24,637 nt of DNA from Euryarchaeota archaeon UBA258 (GTDB taxonomy: Archaea > Thermoplasmatota > Poseidoniia > Poseidoniales > Poseidoniaceae), in NCBI GenBank assembly GCA_002502605.1, contig DAPR01000014.1:1-24637 (forward strand), given 5' to 3'. The translations under genes were made by a program, and so were the position numbers. The notes under the pieces are model-generated. The model was not told the DNA's origin. It made no database searches and worked only from the letters and a program-made list of their open reading frames with translations. Below, in pieces: positions 15,797 through 22,917 of the stretch (positions are counted from its first letter, which is position 1; each line of letters begins with the position of its first letter).

Positions 15797-17038
15797 TCAC
15801 TTCCTGAGATAAGCCTCAATCCTCTGAGCGGTTGTTTCTGCGGATGAGAGAGCACCTTCGACGCTACCATGCACCGTATGATCTCCGCATTCAAATCCAT
15901 TCGAGCGAGGGGTTGTTCCCAAATTGATTTCTTTTCCGATCTCTGGTAGGGCGTGTTGGATATGTTGCACCGCAAGAAGACGCCAAGCCTTGCTGACCTC
16001 GGGGTACCAAGTCGAAAGTTCACTTCGTACAGCTGCTTCGACTGCGGAAGCATCCCTCAACCCTCTGGCGTCGGCTCGCTCACCTACAACCGTGATGGTG
16101 ATCAGGGAACGGCCCTCAGGGGCATAACTTGGTTGGACATCTGAGGGCACAGCCAAATGCGCAATCAAGCCCTCTGTGCTTTTGACGCCTGCATTTAGAA
16201 GAATATGATTGGTCCTGAGCGGAGAGGATTCAGCATCGAAATGAAGCGTCCAAACATGGCGTTTTTCTTCACCCATTGCGGGATTGAATGCTTTGACGAT
16301 CGCATCAAAGGAATGCTCTTCACCGTTGACCAGCATCTCGGTGTCATTGCGTATGTCGACTGTGGAATTCAAATGAATCCGGTCCTGACCTAGCCGTTGA
16401 GCCAGTTGCTTTGGTGCGGCAGCAATGCCGTGCTTTGGCAGCACCATTTGCCCTTCTGACATCATTCGGAAGACGAAGCGAAACATCCGCTCATTGGTTC
16501 GTAAATCGTCTTCAAGGAAGATTCCTGAAAACAATGGATGAAAGAACCGTTCAATCATCGCCGGCGAGAACCCACGCCGTTCAAGATACTGCAAAGCAGT
16601 GTTGTGTTCTCCGGTGAACACGCGACTCACCTTTCCTCTGCGAACCGCAAATCGGAGACGTGCAACTCGAAGCAGGTCAAAGGGTGAGGCGAACCTGTTG
16701 AGTCCACTCAAAAGGCCCTGAAACGGACGCCGAAACGGATCGGCCATGGTCCAAAATTTGGCACCGTTGTTCTTTTGCTCAACAACGATTGCTCCTGGTT
16801 CGAACGCCTTGGCTTCCATGGTTTGGAAATTGAAAGCACGTTGGGAAGCAGGATAACCAGTTTGCATCACATGGAACCCATGGTCGAGCAAAAAACCGTC
16901 GACTGCATCGGTTTGCATGCGACCGCCAATTTGATTTGACCGTTCGAAAACCTGCACATCATGGCCAGAAGCTTGCAGCAATGTTGCGCACCTAAGACCG
17001 GATAAACCTGCACCGATTACCGCAATTGAAGCCATCAT
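15797..17038 (-). CDS. FAD-dependent amine oxidase/phytoene desaturase-like oxidoreductase
   Basis: About 413 residues. The N-terminus is a dinucleotide-binding fold: VIGAGLSGLRCA (7-18), FERSNQIGGRMQT (31-43, with the acidic end of strand two and the GGR motif), then LDHGFHVMQTGYP. Near the C-terminus, FECGDHTVHGSVEGALSSAETTAQRI is the second FAD-binding motif of this superfamily. Members include protoporphyrinogen oxidases, carotenoid desaturases and monoamine oxidases, and I cannot choose a substrate. The frame opens at 17140, but that overlaps the UbiB-like gene. ATG 17038 or 17035 begins right at the FAD fold, seven bases after the preceding stop with GAGGGTG before it. Such oxidoreductases often lie beside photolyases in light-induced bacterial clusters. 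Confidence 0.85.
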   Translation of the reverse strand: MMASIAVIGAGLSGLRCATLLQASGHDVQVFERSNQIGGRMQTDAVDGFLLDHGFHVMQTGYPASQRAFNFQTMEAKAFEPGAIVVEQKNNGAKFWTMADPFRRPFQGLLSGLNRFASPFDLLRVARLRFAVRRGKVSRVFTGEHNTALQYLERRGFSPAMIERFFHPLFSGIFLEDDLRTNERMFRFVFRMMSEGQMVLPKHGIAAAPKQLAQRLGQDRIHLNSTVDIRNDTEMLVNGEEHSFDAIVKAFNPAMGEEKRHVWTLHFDAESSPLRTNHILLNAGVKSTEGLIAHLAVPSDVQPSYAPEGRSLITITVVGERADARGLRDASAVEAAVRSELSTWYPEVSKAWRLLAVQHIQHALPEIGKEINLGTTPRSNGFECGDHTVHGSVEGALSSAETTAQRIEAYLRK

Positions 17039-17045
17039 CCCACCC

Positions 17046-18263
17046 TCAAATCTTGAGTTTTGTCTGGAATTCTTCCAAGAAGGGACCCATCGATTGGATG
17101 AGCAATGCATCCGGATGGGTGCGAATGACCAATCCATCAAGGTACATCAGTGCGCGAATAATAGGGAATGCTTCTTCTCCGAAGGTGGCGCCAGCATGCT
17201 CCACAGCGGCCTTTACCGTCCTCATCATGATCCGGGTGAGGCTTTGTTCACCAACCGGCTTCTTTTCGAAATCGGTGTAAATTTCCGTCATTGTGCTGTA
17301 ATACTTAGCTAGCCTCTTGGGGTTGGGTTTCAAATCGGTCATTGTCAGGAGGGCATCAAATGCTTCTTGCATTTCTTGTCGAGATAAATGGTCGAAGAAA
17401 TGGAAGAGTGCATGAGCGACTCTTTTCGGCGCATGACAGATTGCTCCGTTGTCAATGAATACGAATTTTCCATCATCATCAACGATGCAGTTTCCGGGGT
17501 GAAGATCACCATGGAAGGTGCCGATGCCGAACAAGTAAGCACCGTGAATCCTGAAGAATTGCAACAAGAAATCCCAGGTGAGTGCTTTTTCTTCAATCCC
17601 CTCTTCTAGAGACATGCCTTGGATGAATTCTGAAACGAGGATGTCTGAATTTGATAACTCTGGATAATAAATCGGGAATCGCAGAAGGTCCATACTGAAG
17701 TCGTCTTTCAACGAGTCTTTGATTGCGGCCAGTTCATCTGCCCCCTTGATTTCATTTTGTAGGTCAAGTTCCCTCAAGGTGTAATCTGCGACGTGGTTGA
17801 TCAATGCCATTGGGTTTCCGACCTTGCGGAGTTTTGGCGCAAAGATGAGGAAAATTCGAAGCCACCGGCGCATGCGAACGACTTCCTTTTTGAATTCCAC
17901 AGCGTTGGTTTGTTTGATGAATTTGATGACCACTTCCTCTCCAGTCTTCAGTTTTCCACGGTGGACTTGCCCCACCGATGCTGCTGCGAGTGGCTCATCG
18001 TCAATCGACTCGAAGGCGTCCATGAATCCTTTTGGTGCTTTTTTGGCGATGGTTTCGTGAAGGTTTTCGGAAGCAATCGATGCTGCATGTTGGTAGAGTT
18101 GTTGCAATTGTCTGGCTTTTTCAACCCCCAACAAATCAGGTCGGAGCGCGAAAATCTGCGCTAATTTCACCGCTATGAGGCCTTGCCGTTGAATCCAATC
18201 AAGGTCCGCTGGTTTTTTCCTGAGAATTTGACGCATAAAACGGAAAAACGTCAGCATTCTCAT
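17046..18263 (-). CDS. UbiB/ABC1/AarF-family atypical kinase
   Basis: A 405-residue member of the UbiB/ADCK protein-kinase-like family, linked in other organisms to isoprenoid-quinone metabolism. Features in order are a KxGQ-like motif that reads KLAQ here (33-36), the alanine-rich loop LAAASVGQVHRG (92-103), the ATP lysine in VVIKF (Lys114), the catalytic FHGDLHPGNC (251-260), and a metal-binding motif that reads DNG instead of DFG (272-274). The last two changes to family motifs are visible in the DNA. It is shorter than typical UbiB and I see no clear C-terminal membrane helices, though a hydrophobic patch lies near 137-145. ATG 18263 follows the TrmB-like stop by 38 bases, with a weak TATA-like TTGATAAG near 18287. 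It lies mid-operon between the regulator and the FAD oxidoreductase. Confidence 0.88.
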   Translation of the reverse strand: MRMLTFFRFMRQILRKKPADLDWIQRQGLIAVKLAQIFALRPDLLGVEKARQLQQLYQHAASIASENLHETIAKKAPKGFMDAFESIDDEPLAAASVGQVHRGKLKTGEEVVIKFIKQTNAVEFKKEVVRMRRWLRIFLIFAPKLRKVGNPMALINHVADYTLRELDLQNEIKGADELAAIKDSLKDDFSMDLLRFPIYYPELSNSDILVSEFIQGMSLEEGIEEKALTWDFLLQFFRIHGAYLFGIGTFHGDLHPGNCIVDDDGKFVFIDNGAICHAPKRVAHALFHFFDHLSRQEMQEAFDALLTMTDLKPNPKRLAKYYSTMTEIYTDFEKKPVGEQSLTRIMMRTVKAAVEHAGATFGEEAFPIIRALMYLDGLVIRTHPDALLIQSMGPFLEEFQTKLKI

Positions 18264-18301
18264 GGCACGAAGTCATTGGTTCCGCTTATCAAGAGATGTT
18301 T

Positions 18302-19693
18302 TCACTCAAGAAGGTCAACATCAGATTCATCGATGAAGATGAGGGTATAACGCCAGGCGTCTTTGCCTTCTGCTTCCCGGCGAATTCGAACATTCCCGTT
18401 CTCTGGATATCGCGCCAACAACGCGCCTTCGATGATGCCGTCATCCAGTTGCCAGAGCGGCAGAATATCATCATCATCGGTTGCCGGATGGGCGAGGTTG
18501 ACGATGATGTGGAAAAATGGATCTGCGTTGTAGTCCAGTTCACCAAGCCCAGCATGCTCCCACCAGTCCATCAGTTCGTTGAGGAACTCCACGTGGCCTT
18601 CGATTTTGCGAAGGCTGAACGACAATTCCTCTCCAATGCGTTGACCAACTTGCCTTAGCATAGTACCAAGGTCAATGCCCAGTTCATGCAGGCTGCTCAT
18701 TCGGCCATCTTGTAGTGCGGCCCGAGCTTGGTTGATTTCACTGCTCGATGCAAGGAATGATTCTGGGTTGAATGGGACATCATCTTCCGGCAAATCCTCG
18801 CTCACTTTGAGTGCCATGCGGAATTGTTCCAAAAACGAGCCTTGCCCGACCGTAAGTCGCAACGGATCGACGATTCGTTCTTCCGTGAATCGCTTTTTTG
18901 CCGCCTCAATGTCAATCGCTTTGTTCCAAATGGCGTTTACGAAGTCACTGTGTGAACTTGCAAACACTTCGGAATTGACAACCAACGCAGCATCGTCACG
19001 GCCTCGTCCGACTGGATTCTCTTCGACGTGAAGGAATTGAATGACGTTTCCAGTGTCTTGAAGAACGCCAAGGGAGTTCACTTCGTCTGAATGTCGGACT
19101 GCAATCGATTCATGGAGTTGGTCATAGAACCTTACGGTTCTTCGGTCAAGTTGAGCCAACACGGTGACAATGACGCCACGCTCAGCCGCTAGGTTGACTT
19201 CTTCGAGCCCGACCGATCTGCACAGATGGAGGATTCCAAACCGCCCAAGGAGGAGGACGAGTCGTTCTTCCGCTTGCGCAGCAAACTCTCCGATTCGCTT
19301 GTGAATGTGCTCCCTTCCTTTGAGGACCGCAAACTTGGCATTCGTATCTTCAGTTGCCTCTTCGGTCGATTCCTCGTAATCAGAGGTCGCTCCTGACATA
19401 ATTGAATCAAAGGCTTTGGATGTTCGCTCAATTCGTTCTCTCTGTTCATTGAGCAAACGTTTGAACAGCACAGGCAACGACGAACAGGAGAATCGCATGG
19501 GGCGATCTGCAGTCACTGACACGAGCCCGATTTCGGTCAACCGAGAGAGAGAATTGTACGCATCTAAGCGATTCGTACCGAGTTCTTTGGCCAATTCACT
19601 CGCTTTGAGTTCTTTGGAGGATGAGAGAATCACCAAAGAGCGGGCCTCGCGTTCGGAAAGTCCCGCATCTTCGAAGAGTTCGAACCAGTTCAT
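18302..19693 (-). CDS. TrmB-family transcriptional regulator
   Basis: A 463-residue regulator of the archaeal TrmB type. Residues 7-65 are a winged helix: AGLSEREARSLVILSS, then KASELAKELGTNRLDAYNSLSRLTEIGLV, the usual TrmB recognition motif. A coiled segment (78-100) and an acidic linker (103-118) lead to KFAVLKGREHIHKRIGEFAAQAEERLVLLL, which resembles the phospholipase-D-like effector domain of TrmB proteins. The last 200 residues match nothing I recognise and are acidic. Classic TrmB proteins sense sugars, but here the gene lies between a peroxiredoxin and a UbiB-like kinase, so a redox or light-linked signal is possible. Its start overlaps the peroxiredoxin stop as ATGA (19690-19693), so the two are probably translated together. 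Confidence 0.82.
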   Translation of the reverse strand: MNWFELFEDAGLSEREARSLVILSSSKELKASELAKELGTNRLDAYNSLSRLTEIGLVSVTADRPMRFSCSSLPVLFKRLLNEQRERIERTSKAFDSIMSGATSDYEESTEEATEDTNAKFAVLKGREHIHKRIGEFAAQAEERLVLLLGRFGILHLCRSVGLEEVNLAAERGVIVTVLAQLDRRTVRFYDQLHESIAVRHSDEVNSLGVLQDTGNVIQFLHVEENPVGRGRDDAALVVNSEVFASSHSDFVNAIWNKAIDIEAAKKRFTEERIVDPLRLTVGQGSFLEQFRMALKVSEDLPEDDVPFNPESFLASSSEINQARAALQDGRMSSLHELGIDLGTMLRQVGQRIGEELSFSLRKIEGHVEFLNELMDWWEHAGLGELDYNADPFFHIIVNLAHPATDDDDILPLWQLDDGIIEGALLARYPENGNVRIRREAEGKDAWRYTLIFIDESDVDLLE

Positions 19694-20169
19694 TGCATTG
19701 AGCCCCCAGAGGAGAGTTCACTGAAGGCATCGAGGATTCGGGCAACGTGGCGGCGGGGCCTAAACAGCCAATCGTAGCAGTAATGTACGGTTCGATCTGG
19801 CCCGATCAAGAATGATGATTTTGCTGGGAATCGCCCCAAGAACACAGGGACACCGAAGGCATCGGCTACTTGGCGTTCGGGATCGCTCAACAACGGGAAG
19901 GGGAGATTGAGATCTTCTTTGAACCGGCGATGGTCTTCAACTGAATCCTGACTGATTCCAATGACTTCGACCGGAGGCGTCAGTGATTGGAACAGGTCAT
20001 ACTGCTCTTTGAAGGTCAAGCATCCTCGCTTGCACGTAGGAGATCCGTCTTTGGCATAGAAGAAAACGACCTTCCATTTGCCGTCGAAGTCAGAGAGCGA
20101 GAAGGTTTCACCGCTTGATGCGGGGAGCGTAAATTCTGGGGCCTTCTTACCTGAAAGTTGATTCGCCAT
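19690..20169 (-). CDS. Peroxiredoxin, BCP/PrxQ type
   Basis: A 159-residue thiol peroxidase that reduces hydrogen peroxide and organic peroxides, most like the AhpC/TSA family, BCP/PrxQ subgroup. KAPEFTLPASSGETFSLSDFDGKWKVVFFYAKDGSPTC spans the first strand to the active site. The peroxidatic residue is Cys46 in the SPTC motif, with a second cysteine at Cys50. E. coli BCP has four residues between the pair; here there are three, so a local disulfide is less certain. It is the first gene of the minus-strand operon. The TATA box (TATAAA, 20191-20196) lies 24-25 bases before ATG 20169, which points to leaderless transcription. The stop overlaps the TrmB-like start. Confidence 0.93.
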   Translation of the reverse strand: MANQLSGKKAPEFTLPASSGETFSLSDFDGKWKVVFFYAKDGSPTCKRGCLTFKEQYDLFQSLTPPVEVIGISQDSVEDHRRFKEDLNLPFPLLSDPERQVADAFGVPVFLGRFPAKSSFLIGPDRTVHYCYDWLFRPRRHVARILDAFSELSSGGSMQ

Positions 20170-20190
20170 GACTTCGCCTCAAATTCTGCC

Positions 20191-20196
20191 TTTATA
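20191..20196 (-). promoter_or_regulatory. TATA box for the peroxiredoxin operon
   Basis: TATAAA on the minus strand, centred about 24-25 bases before ATG 20169, inside the 38-base gap after the GTP cyclohydrolase II gene. It fits a leaderless start for the operon from 20169 to 14152. Confidence 0.65.
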
Positions 20197-20207
20197 GCAT
20201 GGGGGGG

Positions 20208-20819
20208 TTAAGCCTGCTCAGGAATGAGATGACCCATTCGCTTTTGTTTGGTGGAGAGGTAGTGATCGTTCAACTTGCAGCGTCCAACCAAGTGAGGGAC
20301 TCGCTCGTGTACCGTGATGCCGTTTGTACGCAACCCTCGAACCTTCAACGGGTTATTGGTCATGAGGCGGACCTCGTCAACTCCGACGCTGGTGAGCATC
20401 TCAGCGCAGAATGAGTATTTGCGAGCGTCTGCAGGTAGGTTCAGAGCGAGGTTAGCATCGAGTGTGTCAAGGCCACGGTCTTGAAGAGCGTAGGCACGGA
20501 TCTTGGCTTCCAAGCCAATTCCCCTACCTTCTTGACGCATGTAGAGAATAGCCCCAGAACCTTCTTCCTGGATACGAGCCATTGATGCTCGCAATTGTGG
20601 TCCACAGTCGCACTTCAACGAGCCGAAGGCGTCGCCTGTGAGGCACTCTGAGTGGATGCGTACGATTGGTACAGTCGAGGAGTCTTCGAGGCCAACGGAG
20701 AGAACCGAATGTTCGCTCCCCTCATCGTCGACGAACACCCTCATTCGGAAGTTTCCGTATTCGGTTGGTAGGTTGGCATCTGCTTTGATGTGTGCAGCGA
20801 GTGCAGTGTACTGGGACAT
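20208..20819 (-). CDS. ribA: GTP cyclohydrolase II
   Basis: A 203-residue enzyme that opens GTP to start riboflavin synthesis, and so the supply of FAD and ribityllumazine. The signature [21 protein letters not shown] (56-76) carries the zinc ligands Cys59, Cys70 and Cys72. RQEGRGIGL (95-103) is the GTP-binding loop, and [11 protein letters not shown] (153-163) the later conserved segment. The frame is open to 21122, overlapping the Nudix gene, but everything before Met 20819 is non-family. That ATG lies 27 bases from the TATA box at 20843-20850, supporting a leaderless start and ruling out Met 20843 inside the promoter. The length equals that of stand-alone GTP cyclohydrolase II. No DHBP synthase domain is fused. 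Its location between two photolyase operons is notable. Confidence 0.95.
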   Translation of the reverse strand: MSQYTALAAHIKADANLPTEYGNFRMRVFVDDEGSEHSVLSVGLEDSSTVPIVRIHSECLTGDAFGSLKCDCGPQLRASMARIQEEGSGAILYMRQEGRGIGLEAKIRAYALQDRGLDTLDANLALNLPADARKYSFCAEMLTSVGVDEVRLMTNNPLKVRGLRTNGITVHERVPHLVGRCKLNDHYLSTKQKRMGHLIPEQA

Positions 20820-20842
20820 AGCGATGAACCTCGCCAGTTGCA

Positions 20843-20850
20843 TTATAAAA
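20843..20850 (-). promoter_or_regulatory. TATA box for ribA
   Basis: TTTTATAA on the minus strand, centred about 27 bases before ATG 20819. Together with the plus-strand box at 20886-20891 it makes a compact divergent promoter pair. Confidence 0.65.
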
Positions 20851-20885
20851 TCCTGTTTCAAATCGTGTAGGCACAGAAACAGTCC

Positions 20886-20891
20886 TTTATA
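20886..20891 (+). promoter_or_regulatory. TATA box for the Nudix-photolyase operon
   Basis: TTTATA, centred about 27 bases before ATG 20916, again fitting a leaderless start. It lies about 40 bases from the ribA box on the other strand, so one regulator could act on both. Confidence 0.65.
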
Positions 20892-20915
20892 CGCATTTTC
20901 TGTAAATTGAGGTAC

Positions 20916-21407
20916 ATGCACAGTGTAGAATGCGATTTGGGCGTTGCGGCAATTGTGCGCCGAGCCAGATCGGTTCTCCTCGTTCGGGAGCTCCATGGCC
21001 GGTACCAAGGACGGTGGGGCCTGCCCAAGGGTTACGTCGATCAAGGCGAACTCCCGCGCAACGCAGCACTGAGGGAACTGAAAGAAGAATGCAGCCTTGA
21101 TGGCACGGTTCTCGGGGTCCAATCTGTTCGAGAGCGCCTCCTTGATGGAACACCTGCGCTGTTCATCGCCTATCTCGTGGATGCTTCCCCTGAGGCAATA
21201 CCTCAGCCAAACGACGAGGTTTCTGAAGCATGCTTTGTGCCTGTCGAGAAGTTTTCTTCACTTGAATGGATCAGCGATGCAATGCACAAGATGGCTCTTA
21301 ATGCAGTGAATTCAAAGCAGGCACTGTCGAGCATCGATTACGAAGCCGACCGTGGACACCCGTATGTTCTCCATACATTGCCCGAAGCCTGGGGTGGATG
21401 TTCGTGA
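20916..21407 (+). CDS. Nudix hydrolase
   Basis: A 163-residue hydrolase of nucleoside diphosphate-linked compounds. The Nudix box is at 39-61 ([20 protein letters not shown] then CSL). It keeps the first Gly, the Glu, and the REL-EE metal-binding core, but has Ser where the final Gly of the consensus stands. WGLPKG precedes it. Possible substrates include oxidised nucleotides such as 8-oxo-dGTP, which would suit the surrounding repair genes, or FAD/ADP-ribose type compounds; the sequence does not decide. The frame starts at TTG 20907, but ATG 20916 is 27 bases from its TATA box, so it is the likely leaderless start. The stop overlaps the class II photolyase gene: GTGA at 21404-21407, or ten bases if ATG 21398 is used. 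Confidence 0.9.
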   Translation: MHSVECDLGVAAIVRRARSVLLVRELHGRYQGRWGLPKGYVDQGELPRNAALRELKEECSLDGTVLGVQSVRERLLDGTPALFIAYLVDASPEAIPQPNDEVSEACFVPVEKFSSLEWISDAMHKMALNAVNSKQALSSIDYEADRGHPYVLHTLPEAWGGCS

Positions 21408-22900
21408 AATCAAATCTTAGCGATCGGGCACGGGCGCTCAACACGAAACCGCTCAACAATGAAGGGAATTACGTCCTGTATTGGATGATTGCTAACCGAC
21501 GGTTCCATTGCAATGCAGCCCTCGAATACGCTGCGCAAGTAGCCGAAGAACGCCAAGTTCCCCTCTTGGTGCTTGAAGAAATCTCAACACGCCACGCCTT
21601 CGCAAACGACCGAATCACCGCCTTCATGATTCAAGGCATGCTCGACAACATCCGCACATTTAGAGAAAATAAGATTCGCTACATCCCTTGGGTCGAAACA
21701 CCGATTTCCGGTCACATCGGAAAGTTGCACGAACTTGCCTCAGATGCAGTCATGGTCATCAGCGATGAATTCCCAACATATTTCCCTCGCAAAGCGGTTG
21801 AAAGCGCAGCCGTTTCTCTGCCGCTGAGGTTTATGGTCGTGGATTCAAACGGCGTATTCCCAATGGCGTGGACCGATCGAGCCTACCCCACGGCACATGG
21901 ATTCAGACGTTTTGTCCACGAACGTTTCGTCGATTGCATCGAAACATGGCCGTCGCACGAGCCTGTTCAATCAGGTCACGGATTGTGGATGGAAGACGAC
22001 GCTTTCAATGCCATCTCACTTGAATCGAAACTCGGTGTCACGCCCTTTGAGTGGCTGTGGCGGGCTGGTGAACAGGGCTCTTCTGGCCTCGATGCGCTGT
22101 CTACACTCGATATTGACCACTCAATCCCACCCGTCGCCAACGTGCAAGGCGGTAGAAACACAGCAGTTCGAATGCTGAGGGAGTTCCTCTCAAACCGTTT
22201 GAACCGTTACCATGAAGATCGCAATCAAGTCAAGAACCCCGCAACAAGCGGTCTTTCACCGTGGTTTCACTTCGGTCATCTCTCAACGGTCGAAGTTGTG
22301 CGACGAATCCTCGATACGAACGGATGGATGCCGGATCTCATCAACGCATCACGACGTGGTGCCCGCGCTGGATGGTGGGGCCTTCCTGAGCCAGTTGAAG
22401 CCTTCCTCGACCAAATCATCACCTGGAGAGAACTAGGATTCAACAATGCGTTCCACAACCCAGAACACAATGATTTCAACTCATTACCAAACTGGGCCAA
22501 AATCACCCTCTCCGAACACGCTGACGATGAGCGAACCACCTACACGTTGGAGCAAATCAGAAACGCCGATACCCACGATGAAATCTGGAACGCAGCCCAA
22601 CGTCAGTTGGTCCGCAAAGGAATCATCCACAACTACCTGCGTATGTTGTGGGGGAAGCGCATTCTCGAATGGGCCGAATCGCCAGAACAAGCTGCTGAAT
22701 GGATGATTGAACTCAACGACACGTATGCACTCGACGGACGAGACCCGAACTCCTACACCGGTATATTCTGGGTTCTTGGACGGCACGACCGCGCCTGGGG
22801 CCCAGAGCGCGCTATCTTCGGGAAAATCCGCTACATGTCGTCTGAAAACACTCGACGGAAATTCGACCTCAAACCTTACTTGCAAGAGTTTGGTCATTGA
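21398..22900 (+). CDS. Class II photolyase (deoxyribodipyrimidine photo-lyase type)
   Basis: A 500-residue photolyase of class II, which uses light and FAD to split cyclobutane pyrimidine dimers. The N-terminal antenna-binding fold begins at NYVLYWMIANRRFHCNAALEYA (24-45). The class II FAD domain shows GGRNTAVRMLREFLSNRLNRY (251-271), SGLSPWFHFGHLS (284-296), and QIITWRELGFNN (339-350). The C-terminal block HNYLRMLWGKRILEW (411-425), LDGRDPNSYTGIFW (445-458) and IFGKIRYMSSENTRRKFD (473-490) is highly typical. The start is ATG 21398 or GTG 21404. It overlaps the Nudix gene and is followed by the SDR gene, so the three form an operon. Residue 34 and neighbours (ANRR) differ from the usual class II pattern. 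It is distinct from the iron-sulfur photolyase at 14152-15792. Confidence 0.93.
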   Translation: MFVKSNLSDRARALNTKPLNNEGNYVLYWMIANRRFHCNAALEYAAQVAEERQVPLLVLEEISTRHAFANDRITAFMIQGMLDNIRTFRENKIRYIPWVETPISGHIGKLHELASDAVMVISDEFPTYFPRKAVESAAVSLPLRFMVVDSNGVFPMAWTDRAYPTAHGFRRFVHERFVDCIETWPSHEPVQSGHGLWMEDDAFNAISLESKLGVTPFEWLWRAGEQGSSGLDALSTLDIDHSIPPVANVQGGRNTAVRMLREFLSNRLNRYHEDRNQVKNPATSGLSPWFHFGHLSTVEVVRRILDTNGWMPDLINASRRGARAGWWGLPEPVEAFLDQIITWRELGFNNAFHNPEHNDFNSLPNWAKITLSEHADDERTTYTLEQIRNADTHDEIWNAAQRQLVRKGIIHNYLRMLWGKRILEWAESPEQAAEWMIELNDTYALDGRDPNSYTGIFWVLGRHDRAWGPERAIFGKIRYMSSENTRRKFDLKPYLQEFGH

Positions 22901-22904
22901 AATC

Positions 22905-22910
22905 GGGAGG
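22905..22910 (+). promoter_or_regulatory. Shine-Dalgarno site deciding the SDR start
   Basis: GGGAGG lies seven bases before ATG 22918, which supports this start over TTG 22897. Confidence 0.65.
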
Positions 22911-22917
22911 CCGCAAT

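Noticed and set aside
15793..16053. Extension of the iron-sulfur photolyase to 633 residues
   Set aside because: It lies in another frame of the FAD oxidoreductase gene, whose C-terminal FAD motif is clearly coding.
20820..21122. Extension of GTP cyclohydrolase II to 304 residues
   Set aside because: It runs antisense through the Nudix box and across its own TATA box; family homology begins after 20819.
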